The position numbers were made by a program, and so were the translations under genes. This document shows positions 17,534-27,313 of a stretch of 64,000 nucleotides of DNA, in pieces. The notes beneath the pieces are model-generated. The model did no database searches. It was given only the letters and a program-made list of their open reading frames with translations, and was not told the DNA's origin. Where the stretch lies: positions 53,516 through 117,515 of the forward strand of contig NZ_AUJI01000019.1 of NCBI RefSeq assembly GCF_000424145.1, given 5' to 3'. Positions within the stretch are counted from its first letter, which is position 1; the number at the start of each line of letters is the position of its first letter. The DNA is from Butyrivibrio sp. AC2005 (GTDB lineage: Bacteria; Bacillota; Clostridia; Lachnospirales; Lachnospiraceae).

Positions 17534-18504
17534 TACTTAATAACCTCCCATGTAACATCGTGTTTATCAAGAAAAGCGCATACGTTGTCCAGGTCATCAG
17601 GGTTAATGTTGAGAACAAGGCTTCCGTATACATCCTCTCGGAAATCTTCGAGCTTAGCCCAGCAGATATTGAAATCTCTGTGAAGCTCCTGGGACATCAT
17701 TGTTACTATAGGACGCTGATTACCTTCACCGTAGAAGAAGAGCTTGATATTAAGCCCTGTAGCAGGAAGCTTATCACTTTCTTCTCTAAGGAAATCTCTG
17801 ATTTCTTTTTCCTTAGGCCATACAAAGAGCTTCTCAGGCTGACCTACGGAGAGAACCTGTCCGTTACTAAGAAATGCAACCTTTTTACAAATCTGCTTAA
17901 CAACCTCCATCTGATGAGTTACGACGATGATGGTTATTCCCATTTCCTTGTTGATCTTCTGTAAAAGAGCAAGAATTCCCTTTGTAATCTCAGGATCAAG
18001 GGCACTGGTTGCTTCATCGCAAAGAAGGAACTCGGGATCAAGCACAAGCGCTCTGGCGATAGCTACACGCTGTTTCTGACCACCGGAGAGTTCACGGGGC
18101 TTTGCGTGCACCTTTTCCTCAAGACCGACAAGCTTGATGAGTTTTAGGATTTTCTCCTTAGCCTCGGGAGTGTTGGTCTTCATGCCCCAAAACTTCATAG
18201 GCAGAGCGACATTCTGGTATACATCAAGTCTCTCAAGAAGATTGAAGCTCTGGAAAATCATACCCATACGCTTTTGCAGCTGGCGAAGAGCCTTCTTGTC
18301 TCTGATATTAACTTCCTGTCCGTCAACTGTGATAAGACCTGAATCGTAGGATTCCAAACCGTTGATACAACGAAGAAGAGTGGACTTACCGGCACCACTC
18401 TGACCAATGATACCGAAGATCTCATGATCCTCGATCTCCATGGAAATACCCTTAAGAACATCTGTATCCTTAAAGGATTTTGTTACACTTTCAATTTTAA
18501 TCAT
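17533..18504 (-). CDS. metN: Methionine ABC transporter ATPase with NIL domain
   Basis: The Walker A motif is GQSGAGKST, the signature LSGGQKQRVAIARAL, Walker B FLLCDEATSALD and the switch VVTHQ. The last 85 residues or so form the NIL/ACT-like regulatory domain that binds methionine and shuts down transport in the E. coli enzyme. At 323 residues it has normal length. It is followed by metI, and metQ lies upstream on the same strand, separated by an unusual 860-bp non-coding stretch. Confidence 0.96.
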   Translation of the reverse strand: MIKIESVTKSFKDTDVLKGISMEIEDHEIFGIIGQSGAGKSTLLRCINGLESYDSGLITVDGQEVNIRDKKALRQLQKRMGMIFQSFNLLERLDVYQNVALPMKFWGMKTNTPEAKEKILKLIKLVGLEEKVHAKPRELSGGQKQRVAIARALVLDPEFLLCDEATSALDPEITKGILALLQKINKEMGITIIVVTHQMEVVKQICKKVAFLSNGQVLSVGQPEKLFVWPKEKEIRDFLREESDKLPATGLNIKLFFYGEGNQRPIVTMMSQELHRDFNICWAKLEDFREDVYGSLVLNINPDDLDNVCAFLDKHDVTWEVIK

Positions 18505-19265
18505 TATTCAACTTCCCTAACAAATACTTTTTCTAAAAATTACCTATGTATTGTACCACAAAAAGGGGCTCAGAAATGCATTGATTATAAGATTCAAGGC
18601 ATGCTTTTTGCCTTTTTTATTTCATTGCTTTCTTTTTCTTGTTTTTGGGGATATTGATTGAGTTATTGAATACATTATTGGCAGGTGTATCCTGGGGTAT
18701 ATTTTGTGTATTTTGGTCGTGTTTCAAGAATATATCACCCGCTAATTCCGTATTAAGCAAATTGGATGAATAAAAAACTTGCATACGAACAAAAAATATC
18801 ATTATATAGTATATGGTCATTCGAAAATGTGAAAACTTTGATAAATGGATGAATTTAAATCTAAATAACAAATGTAAATAAACTAAATATTGATTTGAGG
18901 TAACCCGTTTTTTATGAAAAATGAAAAGTGGATGCACTGTATGCATAATGCCGATAATTAGTGAACGATAATATAAATTTTGAACATCCAAAAAGGTAAG
19001 AAAATAAATAATGGGTTACTATACGCGATAAAACAATAAAAACATAATGCCAAAACGATAAAATGCTGAATGTATTTCATCCGAAAAGGATAGTATCCAA
19101 AAATATTGTCAAAAGATAAAACCATATCTAAGGAATCATTATAAAAAATATACCAACAAACAGTACCCCGGAAGTGTGTGTGTTCAAATCCAATCGATTA
19201 TACGCATGGGACCTTGTTCCAGCGAAGAAATATACTAATCCAAATGAGATTCATACATAAAAATA
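18505..19265. other. Long non-coding gap between metQ and metN
   Basis: No gene is supported; the minus frame at 18617-18991 is AT-rich and without a ribosome site. AAGGCATGCTTTTTGCCTT followed by a T-rich tail (about 18595-18625) is a small hairpin on the plus strand. A half copy of the 3' structured element lies at about 19165-19205 (CCAATCGATTATACGC in common with the full copy at 19266). Confidence 0.5.
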
Positions 19266-19351
19266 GCCCACCCGGATGTGTATGTTCAGATCCAATCGAT
19301 TATACGCGAAGCGTAACGAGATTGGAAATGAATATACACATTAAGGTGGGC
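19266..19351 (-). ncRNA. Conserved structured 3' element, copy A (after metQ)
   Basis: Read on the minus strand, GCCCACC closes with GGTGGGC about 70 bases away, and a long imperfect stem leads to the core CCAATC-TCGT-TACGC-TTC-GCGTA-TAATC-GATTGG. It starts 13 bases after the metQ stop and ends in CTATTTTTATG, so it can act as a terminator. Copies B and C share the internal loop, while their stems differ in sequence but keep pairing. Confidence 0.75.
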
Positions 19352-19364
19352 GGACTCTTATATA

Positions 19365-20417
19365 TTACTGAGCATCTGTAAAGGAGGGAATAACGGCTCC
19401 CTTATAGGTTTCCTCAATATATGCCTTAACTTCATCTGACTGAAGTGCTTTTACAAGTGCCTTGATCTTGTCAGAATCCTGTGTGCCATCCTTAACTACA
19501 AGGAAGTTTGTTCTCTTAATAGTTGTCTCATCATCGAATTCCTCGATATCAAGTGCAGGGTGTGAATCCGGAAGACCTGCTTCAAGAGCGTAGTTACCGT
19601 TGATTGTTGCTGCATCAAGATCAGGAAGTGATAACGGAAGAGAAGCTGCCTCAAGAGGTGTGATTACATAACCGTGAGGGTTAGCATCTGCATCATTTGT
19701 AAGAGTATCCTCTGTGTAGTTGGCATCTGTGCCGTAGTCACCCTTGGAAGTAAGAAGACCCTTCTGAACAAGAAGATCAATTCCGCGCTCTGCGTTGTCG
19801 GGATCGTTGGGAATACCGATTGAAGCGCCATCCGGAAGCTCCTCAAGTGAAGTATACTTCTCGGAGTAGATACCCATGGGCTCGATGTGAACACCTGCTA
19901 CAGCTGTAAGGTGAAGACCTGCGTCCTCATTCTGCTGGTTCATATAACCAAGTGTCTGGAAATAGTTGGCATCAAGCTCACCTTCTTCAAGTGAAGTGTT
20001 GGGAAGTACATAATCATTGAATACAACTGTCTCAAGCTCCCAACCGTCCTTTGCAAGAACTTCCTTAACGATGTTGTCAAGAATCTCAGCGTGAGGAACA
20101 GGTGTAGCACCAACGGAAATCTTGTTGTCACCGTCTGTAGGAGTGATTGCTTCAGCATCCTCAGTGCTCTCGGCATCTGTAGCATCCTCAGTGCTTTCAG
20201 TATCAGTAGCTTCTTCAGTGCTTTCAGCTTCAGTAGCTTCTTCTGTGGTCTCTTCATCAGAGCCTTCCTGTGTAACAGTTGCTTCTACAGCCTCTGCAGA
20301 GCTCTCTGTTGAAGCCTCGCTTGCAGTATCAGCGCTTCCGCCACCGGCGCAGCCTGTGAGTGCACCAAAGCTAAGAACTGTAGAAAGGATAATACTTGTC
20401 AAAACTTTCTTTTTCAT
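19365..20417 (-). CDS. metQ: Methionine-binding lipoprotein MetQ
   Basis: This 350-residue substrate-binding protein has a lipoprotein signal (MKKKVLTSIILSTVLSFGALTGC, lipobox LTGC). An acidic linker of about 70 residues contains a 9-residue repeat (EATEAESTE / EATDTESTE / DATDAESTE). The NlpA/MetQ domain follows from KISVGATPVPHAEIL, with GELDANYFQTLGYM, SIGIPNDPDNAERG and NFLVVKDGTQDS. The acidic linker probably spaces the domain from the membrane across the thick wall. GAGGAGG precedes the ATG. A palindrome next to the ribosome site may control it. Confidence 0.95.
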   Translation of the reverse strand: MKKKVLTSIILSTVLSFGALTGCAGGGSADTASEASTESSAEAVEATVTQEGSDEETTEEATEAESTEEATDTESTEDATDAESTEDAEAITPTDGDNKISVGATPVPHAEILDNIVKEVLAKDGWELETVVFNDYVLPNTSLEEGELDANYFQTLGYMNQQNEDAGLHLTAVAGVHIEPMGIYSEKYTSLEELPDGASIGIPNDPDNAERGIDLLVQKGLLTSKGDYGTDANYTEDTLTNDADANPHGYVITPLEAASLPLSLPDLDAATINGNYALEAGLPDSHPALDIEEFDDETTIKRTNFLVVKDGTQDSDKIKALVKALQSDEVKAYIEETYKGAVIPSFTDAQ

Positions 20418-20439
20418 AAATAAATGTCCTCCTCTTAAA

Positions 20440-20454
20440 ACCTATCGAATAGGT
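20440..20454. promoter_or_regulatory. Palindrome in the metQ leader, candidate operator
   Basis: ACCTAT-CGA-ATAGGT, a 6-bp-arm palindrome, lies 23 bases upstream of the metQ ATG, next to the GAGGAGG ribosome site. It could be a repressor site or a small leader hairpin. No SAM riboswitch was recognised. Confidence 0.4.
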
Positions 20455-20693
20455 AGTTTTAATATGTGTATGATATACCACTTTTGTTATATTAGCAATT
20501 AAAAAAGACGTTTTTTCGAATAACTAAATGTTATAGGCGGCGAAAACAGCTATATTTCGCCATGTAAGAATATGTATAAATAATTAACTATTATTTTAGA
20601 AAAAGATTAGGATGTCGAAAAATTGTATATGCTAAGATGATAAGTAGAGGAACCAGCTACAGCTATAAAAAAGGGCTTAAAAAGGGGAATGTT

Positions 20694-22997
20694 ATGAGTA
20701 CGACAAAGAAAGGCCTGATGGTAATGGCCGGATTCTTTTATCTGCTTACTGCTATTTTCACTCTGACTGAAAATCAGGTAGCTACTGAATTATGTGCACC
20801 AATAACAGCTTTTTTGGTGTTCCTGATTTTGATGTCCAATCTTCCCGGACTTGGTCCCCATAAGTTCTCTACAGCCTGTATGGGCATGGGATTTCTCGTA
20901 ATAGATATCTACTATATTTTTCGATTTTTCAATCATTACATAGTAAACCTTGAACAATATATAGAGATTGTTGGGATAATCTATATTACTCCAAGCTTCT
21001 TTTTCTTTTTAAATGAGACGACCTTCCTTATTTACAAACTTAAGGGAAGGCGGCGCGATCTTGCCCATCTGTTTGCAAACAGCTTCGCTGTGGCAATTAT
21101 CGGTTTTGTTTTCATATATAAATATTTCAGTCAGGTTGTAGGCCATATTCATAACCTGAGGGAACTGATTTATCTGCTGCTGATATTTGCTGCATTTAAT
21201 GTGGCTATGTTCAGCCTGCAGACCTATCATCTGGTGGGGGTGGAGAATCTTAAAAAAGGAACTCTTATGACCACTACAGCGATGCTCATTTATGAAATAA
21301 TGGACATCCAGTACATATTCACCCAGGCAATTGGCGGAGTTCCTGATGATTATTACGCTGACCTTGTGTATATGGCACTTCTGATCTTTATGACAATGGG
21401 AATTACCATACAGGTTCAGAAAAAATATTACTTTGAATTTAATGGCTGGTCATATTCTGCACCTGCGACAAGGGCACGTTTTATTGTCGCCATTATTGCA
21501 GCCATAGCAGCTGTGATAATGGTTGTTGTGGGTTTCGTAACACGCTCGGAGGCATCCTATATTGTAATAGTTGCTATGGCCTACATTATCATGACCTATA
21601 TTTTGAAGGCAGACAGCCTTAATGATGAGCTGCTTGAGCACGAAAAGCGGCAGAATGCCATGCTTGAGAAAAAGGTGGAGGAGCAGACCAGGGATTTAAC
21701 AAAGGCAAATGAGAAGCTTGAGCTTTTGTCCTCCACGGATATGTTAACGGGGCTTTACAACCGCTGGTATGCGGGGACTTATATGAAAAATCTGCAGGAA
21801 GATCAGATATCCGGAAAAAAGTATGCATTTTTCGTTATAGACCTCAATCATTTTAAGCCGATTAATGATACCTATGGGCCGGAAATGGGTGATAAGGTTC
21901 TTGAGGAATTCGGTAATAGAATGCGTGAGCTTCCGGATGATTATACCTGCTTTAGAATGGGCGGTGACGAATTCCTGATCATCATGAAAATACGGGGAGA
22001 TTTGGAAAATCTTGAAGATGCAGCAGAGAATCTGAGAAAGTTGTTTAATACTCCTATTAAGCATAATACCTATGTTTTCAAGCTCTCCGCAAGTATCGGT
22101 GTCTCCGTGTATCCGCAGGATGGAACGGATATAGAAGAGCTTCTTCAGTATGCAGATACGGCCATGAACTATGTAAAACATGGTGGGAACAAGGATGGCT
22201 ATAAGTTTTTCAATTCCGGTCTTGTTCAGATTATTTCGACCCAGAATGCTATTGAGACCAGACTTAAGATAGCAAAGCCTGACAGGGATTTCGTTCTTTT
22301 CTATCAGCCACAGGTCAATGCACAGACTAAGGAAATAATCGGAGCTGAGGTTTTCATACATTTTAATGGTGAGCTGGAAAAAGTATCCCCATTGGAAGTT
22401 ATTGATGCGGCAGAAGAGTGCGGCTTTATGAATATACTTGGCGAATGGATTGTTAATACCGCAGTCAGACAGATTGCAAGCTGGAATGAGAAGTATCATA
22501 AGAATATGGCTGTAACCCTGAATATATCACCGCTTCAGCTGATCAGTGCGGAATACGCAAATGTCCTTAATAAGATAACGAAGGAGCTGAATTACCCTAC
22601 GTCAATGGTTACACTTGATATAACAAATACAGTAATAATGGGTGCATCATACTCTTCAAAAGCTGCAATGATAAGACTCCATGAGGATGGATACATGCTT
22701 TCACTAAATGATTTTGGAGGAGGCGATATAAATCTGGCATTCGTTCAGGATTGTGGAATCGATAGTATTAAGATATCCAGAGCACTTGTTACAAATTCTG
22801 TAAATGATCCGAGAATTAAAAAACTGGTAAAATCCATTATGGCCATTGCGGAAACTCTTGGCATGACAGTGTCGGCTGTCGGCATAGAAACAGAGGTACA
22901 GTCAGAAAATATGCAGTCTCTCGGGGTTAATACATTGCAGGGATATTACTATGGAAAACCTGTAAAGGCAGATGCATTTGAAATGATGCTCAAGTAG
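20694..22997 (+). CDS. Membrane GGDEF protein with degenerate EAL domain
   Basis: This 767-residue protein has about ten hydrophobic segments (residues 5-320), a short coiled coil (HEKRQNAMLEKKVEEQTRDLTK), then GGDEF (about 340-495) and EAL-like (510-765) domains. The cyclase site MGGDEF is intact at about 423, with DMLTGLYNRW and IDLNHFKPIND, so c-di-GMP synthesis is likely; no RxxD inhibitory site is seen. The EAL half has lost key residues: EAL reads EVF, DDFG reads NDFG, and the IKID site reads IKIS. It is probably catalytically dead and may bind or sense. The start at 20694 is chosen for its AAGGGG site; the frame is open from 20637. Confidence 0.9.
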   Translation: MSTTKKGLMVMAGFFYLLTAIFTLTENQVATELCAPITAFLVFLILMSNLPGLGPHKFSTACMGMGFLVIDIYYIFRFFNHYIVNLEQYIEIVGIIYITPSFFFFLNETTFLIYKLKGRRRDLAHLFANSFAVAIIGFVFIYKYFSQVVGHIHNLRELIYLLLIFAAFNVAMFSLQTYHLVGVENLKKGTLMTTTAMLIYEIMDIQYIFTQAIGGVPDDYYADLVYMALLIFMTMGITIQVQKKYYFEFNGWSYSAPATRARFIVAIIAAIAAVIMVVVGFVTRSEASYIVIVAMAYIIMTYILKADSLNDELLEHEKRQNAMLEKKVEEQTRDLTKANEKLELLSSTDMLTGLYNRWYAGTYMKNLQEDQISGKKYAFFVIDLNHFKPINDTYGPEMGDKVLEEFGNRMRELPDDYTCFRMGGDEFLIIMKIRGDLENLEDAAENLRKLFNTPIKHNTYVFKLSASIGVSVYPQDGTDIEELLQYADTAMNYVKHGGNKDGYKFFNSGLVQIISTQNAIETRLKIAKPDRDFVLFYQPQVNAQTKEIIGAEVFIHFNGELEKVSPLEVIDAAEECGFMNILGEWIVNTAVRQIASWNEKYHKNMAVTLNISPLQLISAEYANVLNKITKELNYPTSMVTLDITNTVIMGASYSSKAAMIRLHEDGYMLSLNDFGGGDINLAFVQDCGIDSIKISRALVTNSVNDPRIKKLVKSIMAIAETLGMTVSAVGIETEVQSENMQSLGVNTLQGYYYGKPVKADAFEMMLK

Positions 22998-23033
22998 AAA
23001 AATTACAAAATTTTACAAATGTTAATAAAATAG

Positions 23034-23061
23034 TTGCAATTTTGAAAATTACATGTATAAT
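23034..23061 (+). promoter_or_regulatory. Promoter upstream of the first c-di-GMP-type riboswitch
   Basis: TTGCAA, 16 bases and TATAAT lie just after the GGDEF/EAL gene and read toward the leucine-rich-repeat lipoprotein. Confidence 0.5.
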
Positions 23062-23159
23062 TACTTTTGTCGAGGGGATTACAATTTAAAGATGGTTATT
23101 GACTGTTGAGTATTCGGTGAGGGAACACAGAGGATATTCAATGTTAATCGGGGAAATCA

Positions 23160-23235
23160 TTTGGAGGCTGAAATACGATATGTATGGATGCAAAGTTGTA
23201 AATCTTTTGGGACTTTTTTAAGATGTTTAGACTGC
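23160..23235 (+). ncRNA. c-di-GMP-I (GEMM-I) type riboswitch candidate 1
   Basis: GAGGCTGAAATAC, a small hairpin, GGATGCAAAG and a long arm (AAATCTTTT with AAGATG) follow the GEMM-I order. A 22-base stretch after the GGAY is identical to candidate 2 at 27350. A terminator starts inside its 3' end. Confidence 0.6.
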
Positions 23236-23271
23236 AAGGTTAGGGATTTTCCTCTGAACTTGCAGTCTTTT
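23230..23271 (+). terminator. Riboswitch-linked terminator 1
   Basis: GACTGCAAG (23230-23238) pairs with CTTGCAGTC (23259-23267), followed by TTTTC. It overlaps the aptamer end, as an expression platform would. Confidence 0.75.
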
Positions 23272-23307
23272 CATTTGTTACAATTGTTACAGAAGAAGGG
23301 AACCGGT

Positions 23308-24171
23308 ATGAAAAATAATGTGATTATTATGATCCTGAGTGTTTTGATAACAGTGAGCATGACAGCCTGCGGTGGAGTAAAGGAAGCTGATGTTGCTGTA
23401 GGAGATAAAGAGCAGGCACCTGAGGAAACAGGCATAGAAGGTGAAGAAGGTAAAGAAGGTAAAGAAAGTTTAGAGGAATCCCAGATAGAGGATTTTGAAT
23501 ATATCTTTTTGGAGGATGGAACTGTTGCCATACGGGCATACAATGGTACGGCAGCCATAGTAAATATACCGGAAGAAATAGATGGAGCAAAGGTTACCAG
23601 TATCGATGGAATTAAAGGGGATTCGATAGTAAAGATAGTTATTCCAGATAGTGTAACTACTATTGAGCAGGCAGCATGCTGGGCCAATGATAATCTTGAA
23701 GAAGTTGTTATGGGTGAAAATGTAACAAAAATCGGTGCAAAGGCATTTGATCTGGATTCAGAGCTAAAAGTAATAAATCTTCCGGATTCTGTTGAAGAAA
23801 TTGGAGAAGCGGCCTTTAGCACGGCAGCAATTAAGGAAATAAATATTCCAAAGTCGTTGACGGATATGAGTAAAGGAGTATTCTCTCTTACGGAATTAGA
23901 AAGGGTAACCATTCCGGGAAACGTAAAAACAATCGGTATTTGTGCATTTGAAGATTGTGAGAACTTACAGGAAGTAGTTGTCGAAGAGGGAGTTGAAATG
24001 ATTGATGAAGGAGCATTTAAAGGTAATGATGCTCTTACTCAAGTAGAGCTTCCGGCGTCTGTAACAGAAATAAAATGTAAGTTTCCAGGAGACTGTACTA
24101 TTATAGCCCCCGCAGGAAGTTATGCAGAATCATATGCCAATGAAATTGGTTGTAATTTTAAGGCGAAATAA
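23308..24171 (+). CDS. Lipoprotein with BspA-type leucine-rich repeats
   Basis: This 287-residue protein has a lipoprotein signal (MKNNVIIMILSVLITVSMTAC, lipobox MTAC), a charged linker (about 25-60), then six or so BspA-type LRR units. Examples are VIPDSVTTIEQAACW, VTKIGAKAFD, NLPDSVEEIGEAAF and IPGNVKTIGICAF. Such repeats usually mediate surface binding. The ATG at 23308 with AAGGG before it is preferred; a longer frame from 23161 would read through the riboswitch. Its position implies c-di-GMP-dependent expression. Confidence 0.85.
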   Translation: MKNNVIIMILSVLITVSMTACGGVKEADVAVGDKEQAPEETGIEGEEGKEGKESLEESQIEDFEYIFLEDGTVAIRAYNGTAAIVNIPEEIDGAKVTSIDGIKGDSIVKIVIPDSVTTIEQAACWANDNLEEVVMGENVTKIGAKAFDLDSELKVINLPDSVEEIGEAAFSTAAIKEINIPKSLTDMSKGVFSLTELERVTIPGNVKTIGICAFEDCENLQEVVVEEGVEMIDEGAFKGNDALTQVELPASVTEIKCKFPGDCTIIAPAGSYAESYANEIGCNFKAK

Positions 24172-24184
24172 GAAATAATAATTA

Positions 24185-24228
24185 TACCGGAACTGTATGA
24201 GCGCTTGCTTATACAGTTCCGGTTTTTT
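24185..24228 (+). terminator. Rho-independent terminator
   Basis: ACCGGAACTGTATGAGC pairs with GCTTATACAGTTCCGGT and is followed by a T-run. Confidence 0.85.
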
Positions 24229-24272
24229 ATAATTTGAAATTAGTTCTAATATGGAAGGCAGGGATTTGTGAT

Positions 24273-25244
24273 ATGGAGAATTTGGTTTTTAGTTTGAATG
24301 CAACGCTTCCGATTTTTTTGATGATGACACTTGGGAATGTCTTCAGGAGGCTTGGGATAATAGATGAAAAGGCAGCAGCTTTTATGAATAAATTTGTGTT
24401 TAAAGTTGCTCTTCCTGTCCTGCTATTCTCTGACCTTGCAGATCAGGATTTCGTCGGAACCTGGAATCCGGGATTTGTTTTCTTTTGTTTTTCTACAACA
24501 ATAATCAGCATATTTTTCATATGGATACTTGCTAAAGTTTTTGTGAAGACGCCTTCAAGAAGAGGTGAGTTTCTGCAGGGCTCATACAGAAGTAGTGCTG
24601 CACTTTTGGGACTCGCGTTTATCCGCAGTATCTATGGAGACTCAAGTAGCGGGATGGCTCCGCTTATGATCCTGGGAAGCGTACCTCTTTACAATATTTT
24701 TGCAGTAATAATTCTTACGCTCAGTGCGCCGGATACAGAAGGTGATGAGGGAGATTTGGCCGATAAGAATCAACTAATAAAGAAGACAATAATCGGCATA
24801 GCTAAAAATCCTATAATTATAGGTATTGTGGCAGGACTTCTGTGGTCAGTATGTGAGTTTCCCATTCCCAGAATAATGGGAACGGTTGTGGGAGACATCG
24901 GTGCTCTGGCAACACCTCTTGGACTCATGTCAATGGGAGCGACCTTTGAATATAAGAAGGCGCTGCAAAACGTTAAACCTGCACTTGTAGCAAGCTTTAT
25001 TAAGCTGTTTTTACTGGTAATGATTTTCATGCCAATTGCTGTTCATTTGGGATTTGCAGGCGAGCAGATAGTAGCAATTCTTGTTATGCTTGGCTCTGCC
25101 ACAACAGTCAGCTGTTATATCATGGCTAAGAATATGGGACATGAAGGCACTCTTAGCAGCAGTATAATTATGATAACGACCTTCGGATGCTCGTTTTCTC
25201 TTACTTTTTGGCTTTTTGTGTTAAGGACGCTTGGGGTTATTTGA
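24273..25244 (+). CDS. AEC-family (auxin efflux carrier-like) transporter
   Basis: This 323-residue protein has about ten transmembrane segments in two halves. It shows the family features LPIFLMMTLGNVFRRLGIID, FVFKVALPVLLF, SPRGV-like loops and the C-terminal GSATTVSCYIMAKNMG. Bacterial members export or exchange organic acids such as malate. The ATG at 24273 is preferred over an upstream frame start at 24234 because it begins the first membrane segment directly and has AGGGA nearby. The substrate cannot be told. Confidence 0.85.
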   Translation: MENLVFSLNATLPIFLMMTLGNVFRRLGIIDEKAAAFMNKFVFKVALPVLLFSDLADQDFVGTWNPGFVFFCFSTTIISIFFIWILAKVFVKTPSRRGEFLQGSYRSSAALLGLAFIRSIYGDSSSGMAPLMILGSVPLYNIFAVIILTLSAPDTEGDEGDLADKNQLIKKTIIGIAKNPIIIGIVAGLLWSVCEFPIPRIMGTVVGDIGALATPLGLMSMGATFEYKKALQNVKPALVASFIKLFLLVMIFMPIAVHLGFAGEQIVAILVMLGSATTVSCYIMAKNMGHEGTLSSSIIMITTFGCSFSLTFWLFVLRTLGVI

Positions 25245-25352
25245 AAAAATAAAAATATATTTTTTTGCAACATTTCTGTTTCCTTATCTGTATATAGGGT
25301 AGAAGCGTAAATAGGTTGCTTCTTTTGGTTGAATTGCAGGAGGAAACAGATT

Positions 25353-27290
25353 ATGAAAATTAAAACATTATTGATACTTGCACTTGTAGCATCAATTACA
25401 CTTGGAGCATGCTCGCAGCCGACAGTTTCTGTTGATAATGGGACTGTACAGACGCAGCAGGAAAATCAGGAGAATCAGGAAAAACAGCAGAAAAATAAAG
25501 AGAATAAAGAAAGTCAGCAGGATAAAGCAGATGAGGATAAGACTGACAAGAAAGAGGATAAAAAGGCAGAGAAGACACCTGCAAAGTCATCAGATGAGAT
25601 GGATAAGCTTATAAGTAAGGCAGGAGAAGATTATGAGAACTATCTCAAGGATGGCATGTCTTACGATGAAAATGAAGATTATGCTACAGGAGTTATGAAA
25701 AATGCTGGCGGATCTTCCAAGAACGATGCAGTAGCAATGGCAGCTGACTGTGTGGAAGAGGCCTGCGAGGAAAGCTACTACGAGGCACCCGGAGCAAGTG
25801 AAGAAACCGGATATGCAGAAAGTAGCGCAGTGCCGAATGAACCTGTTAACTGGGATACAGAGTCCTATAAGAATGTTGATGAATCCAGCTTTGTGGCTGT
25901 AAGTACACAGCCCTTCTCAACCTTTGGGGCAGACACCGACACAGCCGTATACTCAAATCTCAGAAGAAAAATTCTTGGCCGCGATTATGACTGGTATGGT
26001 TATGGCATAGACAATAATGCTATCCGTGTGGAAGAGATGATAAATTACTTTAACTACGACTACAAAAATCCTGAGAACGGTGAAAAGTTCGGAGTAACAA
26101 CAACACTTAATCCCTGCCCGTGGAACGAGGATACACTTCTTCTGAAAATTGGCTTAAAGACAGAGGAAGCTATACCGGAAAAGGGAAGCAATATCGTATT
26201 CCTTATCGATACTTCAGGATCAATGTACGATTTTGATAAGCTCCCGTTGGTACAGGATTCCTTTAAGACACTTACTGACAGTCTTGATGAAAATGACAGA
26301 GTATCAATCGTTACTTATGCCGGTTCTTCTGATGTGGTTGCAGAGGGTGTTTCCGGCAATGAACATGAAAAAATAAAGGAGATGATTGACAAGCTTGAAG
26401 CAGGCGGCTCAACAAATGGGAGCGAAGGCATAATCACAGCCTATGAGATTGCTGAGAAATACTTTATAGAGGGCGGTAACAACCGCGTTATTCTTGCAAC
26501 AGATGGTGATCTTAATGTCGGAACAACTTCTGAAGCGGGACTTATAGACCTTATTGAAAAAGAGAAGGCATCAGGCGTGATGTTTTCCTGCCTTGGATTC
26601 GGAACAGGCAATTATCAGGATGATAAGATGGAAGCGCTGGCAGATCATGGAAACGGCAACTATGCATATATTGACTGCCCGGATGAAGCAGACCGTGTAC
26701 TGAAGAAGGAGCTCTGGTCAACAATTTATACAGTTGCCAAGGATACTAAGTTCCAGGTTGAGTTCAATCCCGAAAACGTAAAGGGATATCGTCTTATCGG
26801 ATATGAAAACAGAAAAATGGCAGCAGAGGATTTTGCAGATGACACAAAGGATGGCGGCGAGATCGGTTCTAATCAGTGCGTTACTGTTCTGTATGAGATA
26901 GTTCCTGTAGGCTCAAAGATGGATATGGCAAAAGTACAGTCCAAATATCAGGACACTGAAAAAGAAGAAGCAAAAGCGCCGGAAGGTGAGCTTCTTACAG
27001 TAAACATCAGATACAAGGAGCCTGATGCTTCTGAGAGTATCCTTAAGGAATATCCTGTAACCTACGATATGCTTGAAGAGACAATGGATGATGATACCTC
27101 CTGGGCAGCAGGCGTTGCACAGTTTGGCATGCTCCTTAGAGATTCCAAGGATAAGGGAACAACAAGCTATGACTCGGTTTATGACAGATTAAAAACTCTC
27201 TCCGGAGTTGTTGATGATACTTCCAAGCTTGAGTTCCTTTACATGGTTAAGAAGGTTTCAGAGGATCCGTCCAGGTTCATGCCCGAATAA
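25353..27290 (+). CDS. von Willebrand factor A lipoprotein (YfbK-like)
   Basis: This 645-residue protein has a lipoprotein signal (MKIKTLLILALVASITLGAC). A Gln/Lys/Glu-rich linker follows (about 25-95), then the YfbK N-terminal segment (YSNLRRKIL, AIRVEEMINYFNYDY). The vWA domain carries the MIDAS motif DTSGSM at about 286, with later Thr and Asp positions (GGSTNGSEGI, ATDGDLNVG) present. The C-terminal part fits the DUF3520-type tail. It probably binds ligands at the cell surface through a metal ion. The start is set by AGGAGG at 25338-25343. Confidence 0.9.
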   Translation: MKIKTLLILALVASITLGACSQPTVSVDNGTVQTQQENQENQEKQQKNKENKESQQDKADEDKTDKKEDKKAEKTPAKSSDEMDKLISKAGEDYENYLKDGMSYDENEDYATGVMKNAGGSSKNDAVAMAADCVEEACEESYYEAPGASEETGYAESSAVPNEPVNWDTESYKNVDESSFVAVSTQPFSTFGADTDTAVYSNLRRKILGRDYDWYGYGIDNNAIRVEEMINYFNYDYKNPENGEKFGVTTTLNPCPWNEDTLLLKIGLKTEEAIPEKGSNIVFLIDTSGSMYDFDKLPLVQDSFKTLTDSLDENDRVSIVTYAGSSDVVAEGVSGNEHEKIKEMIDKLEAGGSTNGSEGIITAYEIAEKYFIEGGNNRVILATDGDLNVGTTSEAGLIDLIEKEKASGVMFSCLGFGTGNYQDDKMEALADHGNGNYAYIDCPDEADRVLKKELWSTIYTVAKDTKFQVEFNPENVKGYRLIGYENRKMAAEDFADDTKDGGEIGSNQCVTVLYEIVPVGSKMDMAKVQSKYQDTEKEEAKAPEGELLTVNIRYKEPDASESILKEYPVTYDMLEETMDDDTSWAAGVAQFGMLLRDSKDKGTTSYDSVYDRLKTLSGVVDDTSKLEFLYMVKKVSEDPSRFMPE

Positions 27291-27313
27291 TCTGTATTTT
27301 TCAGGAAAAATAG

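Noticed and set aside
18617..18991. Minus-strand frame of 124 residues in the metQ-metN gap
   Set aside because: It is AT-driven, with Phe/Tyr/Ile/Lys-rich composition, no ribosome site and no domain; it also overlaps hairpin DNA.
20418..20693. SAM riboswitch upstream of metQ
   Set aside because: The conserved SAM-I core was not found; only a short palindrome is present.
23161..23307. Longer N terminus for the LRR lipoprotein
   Set aside because: It would read through the riboswitch candidate and its terminator and would hide the lipoprotein signal.
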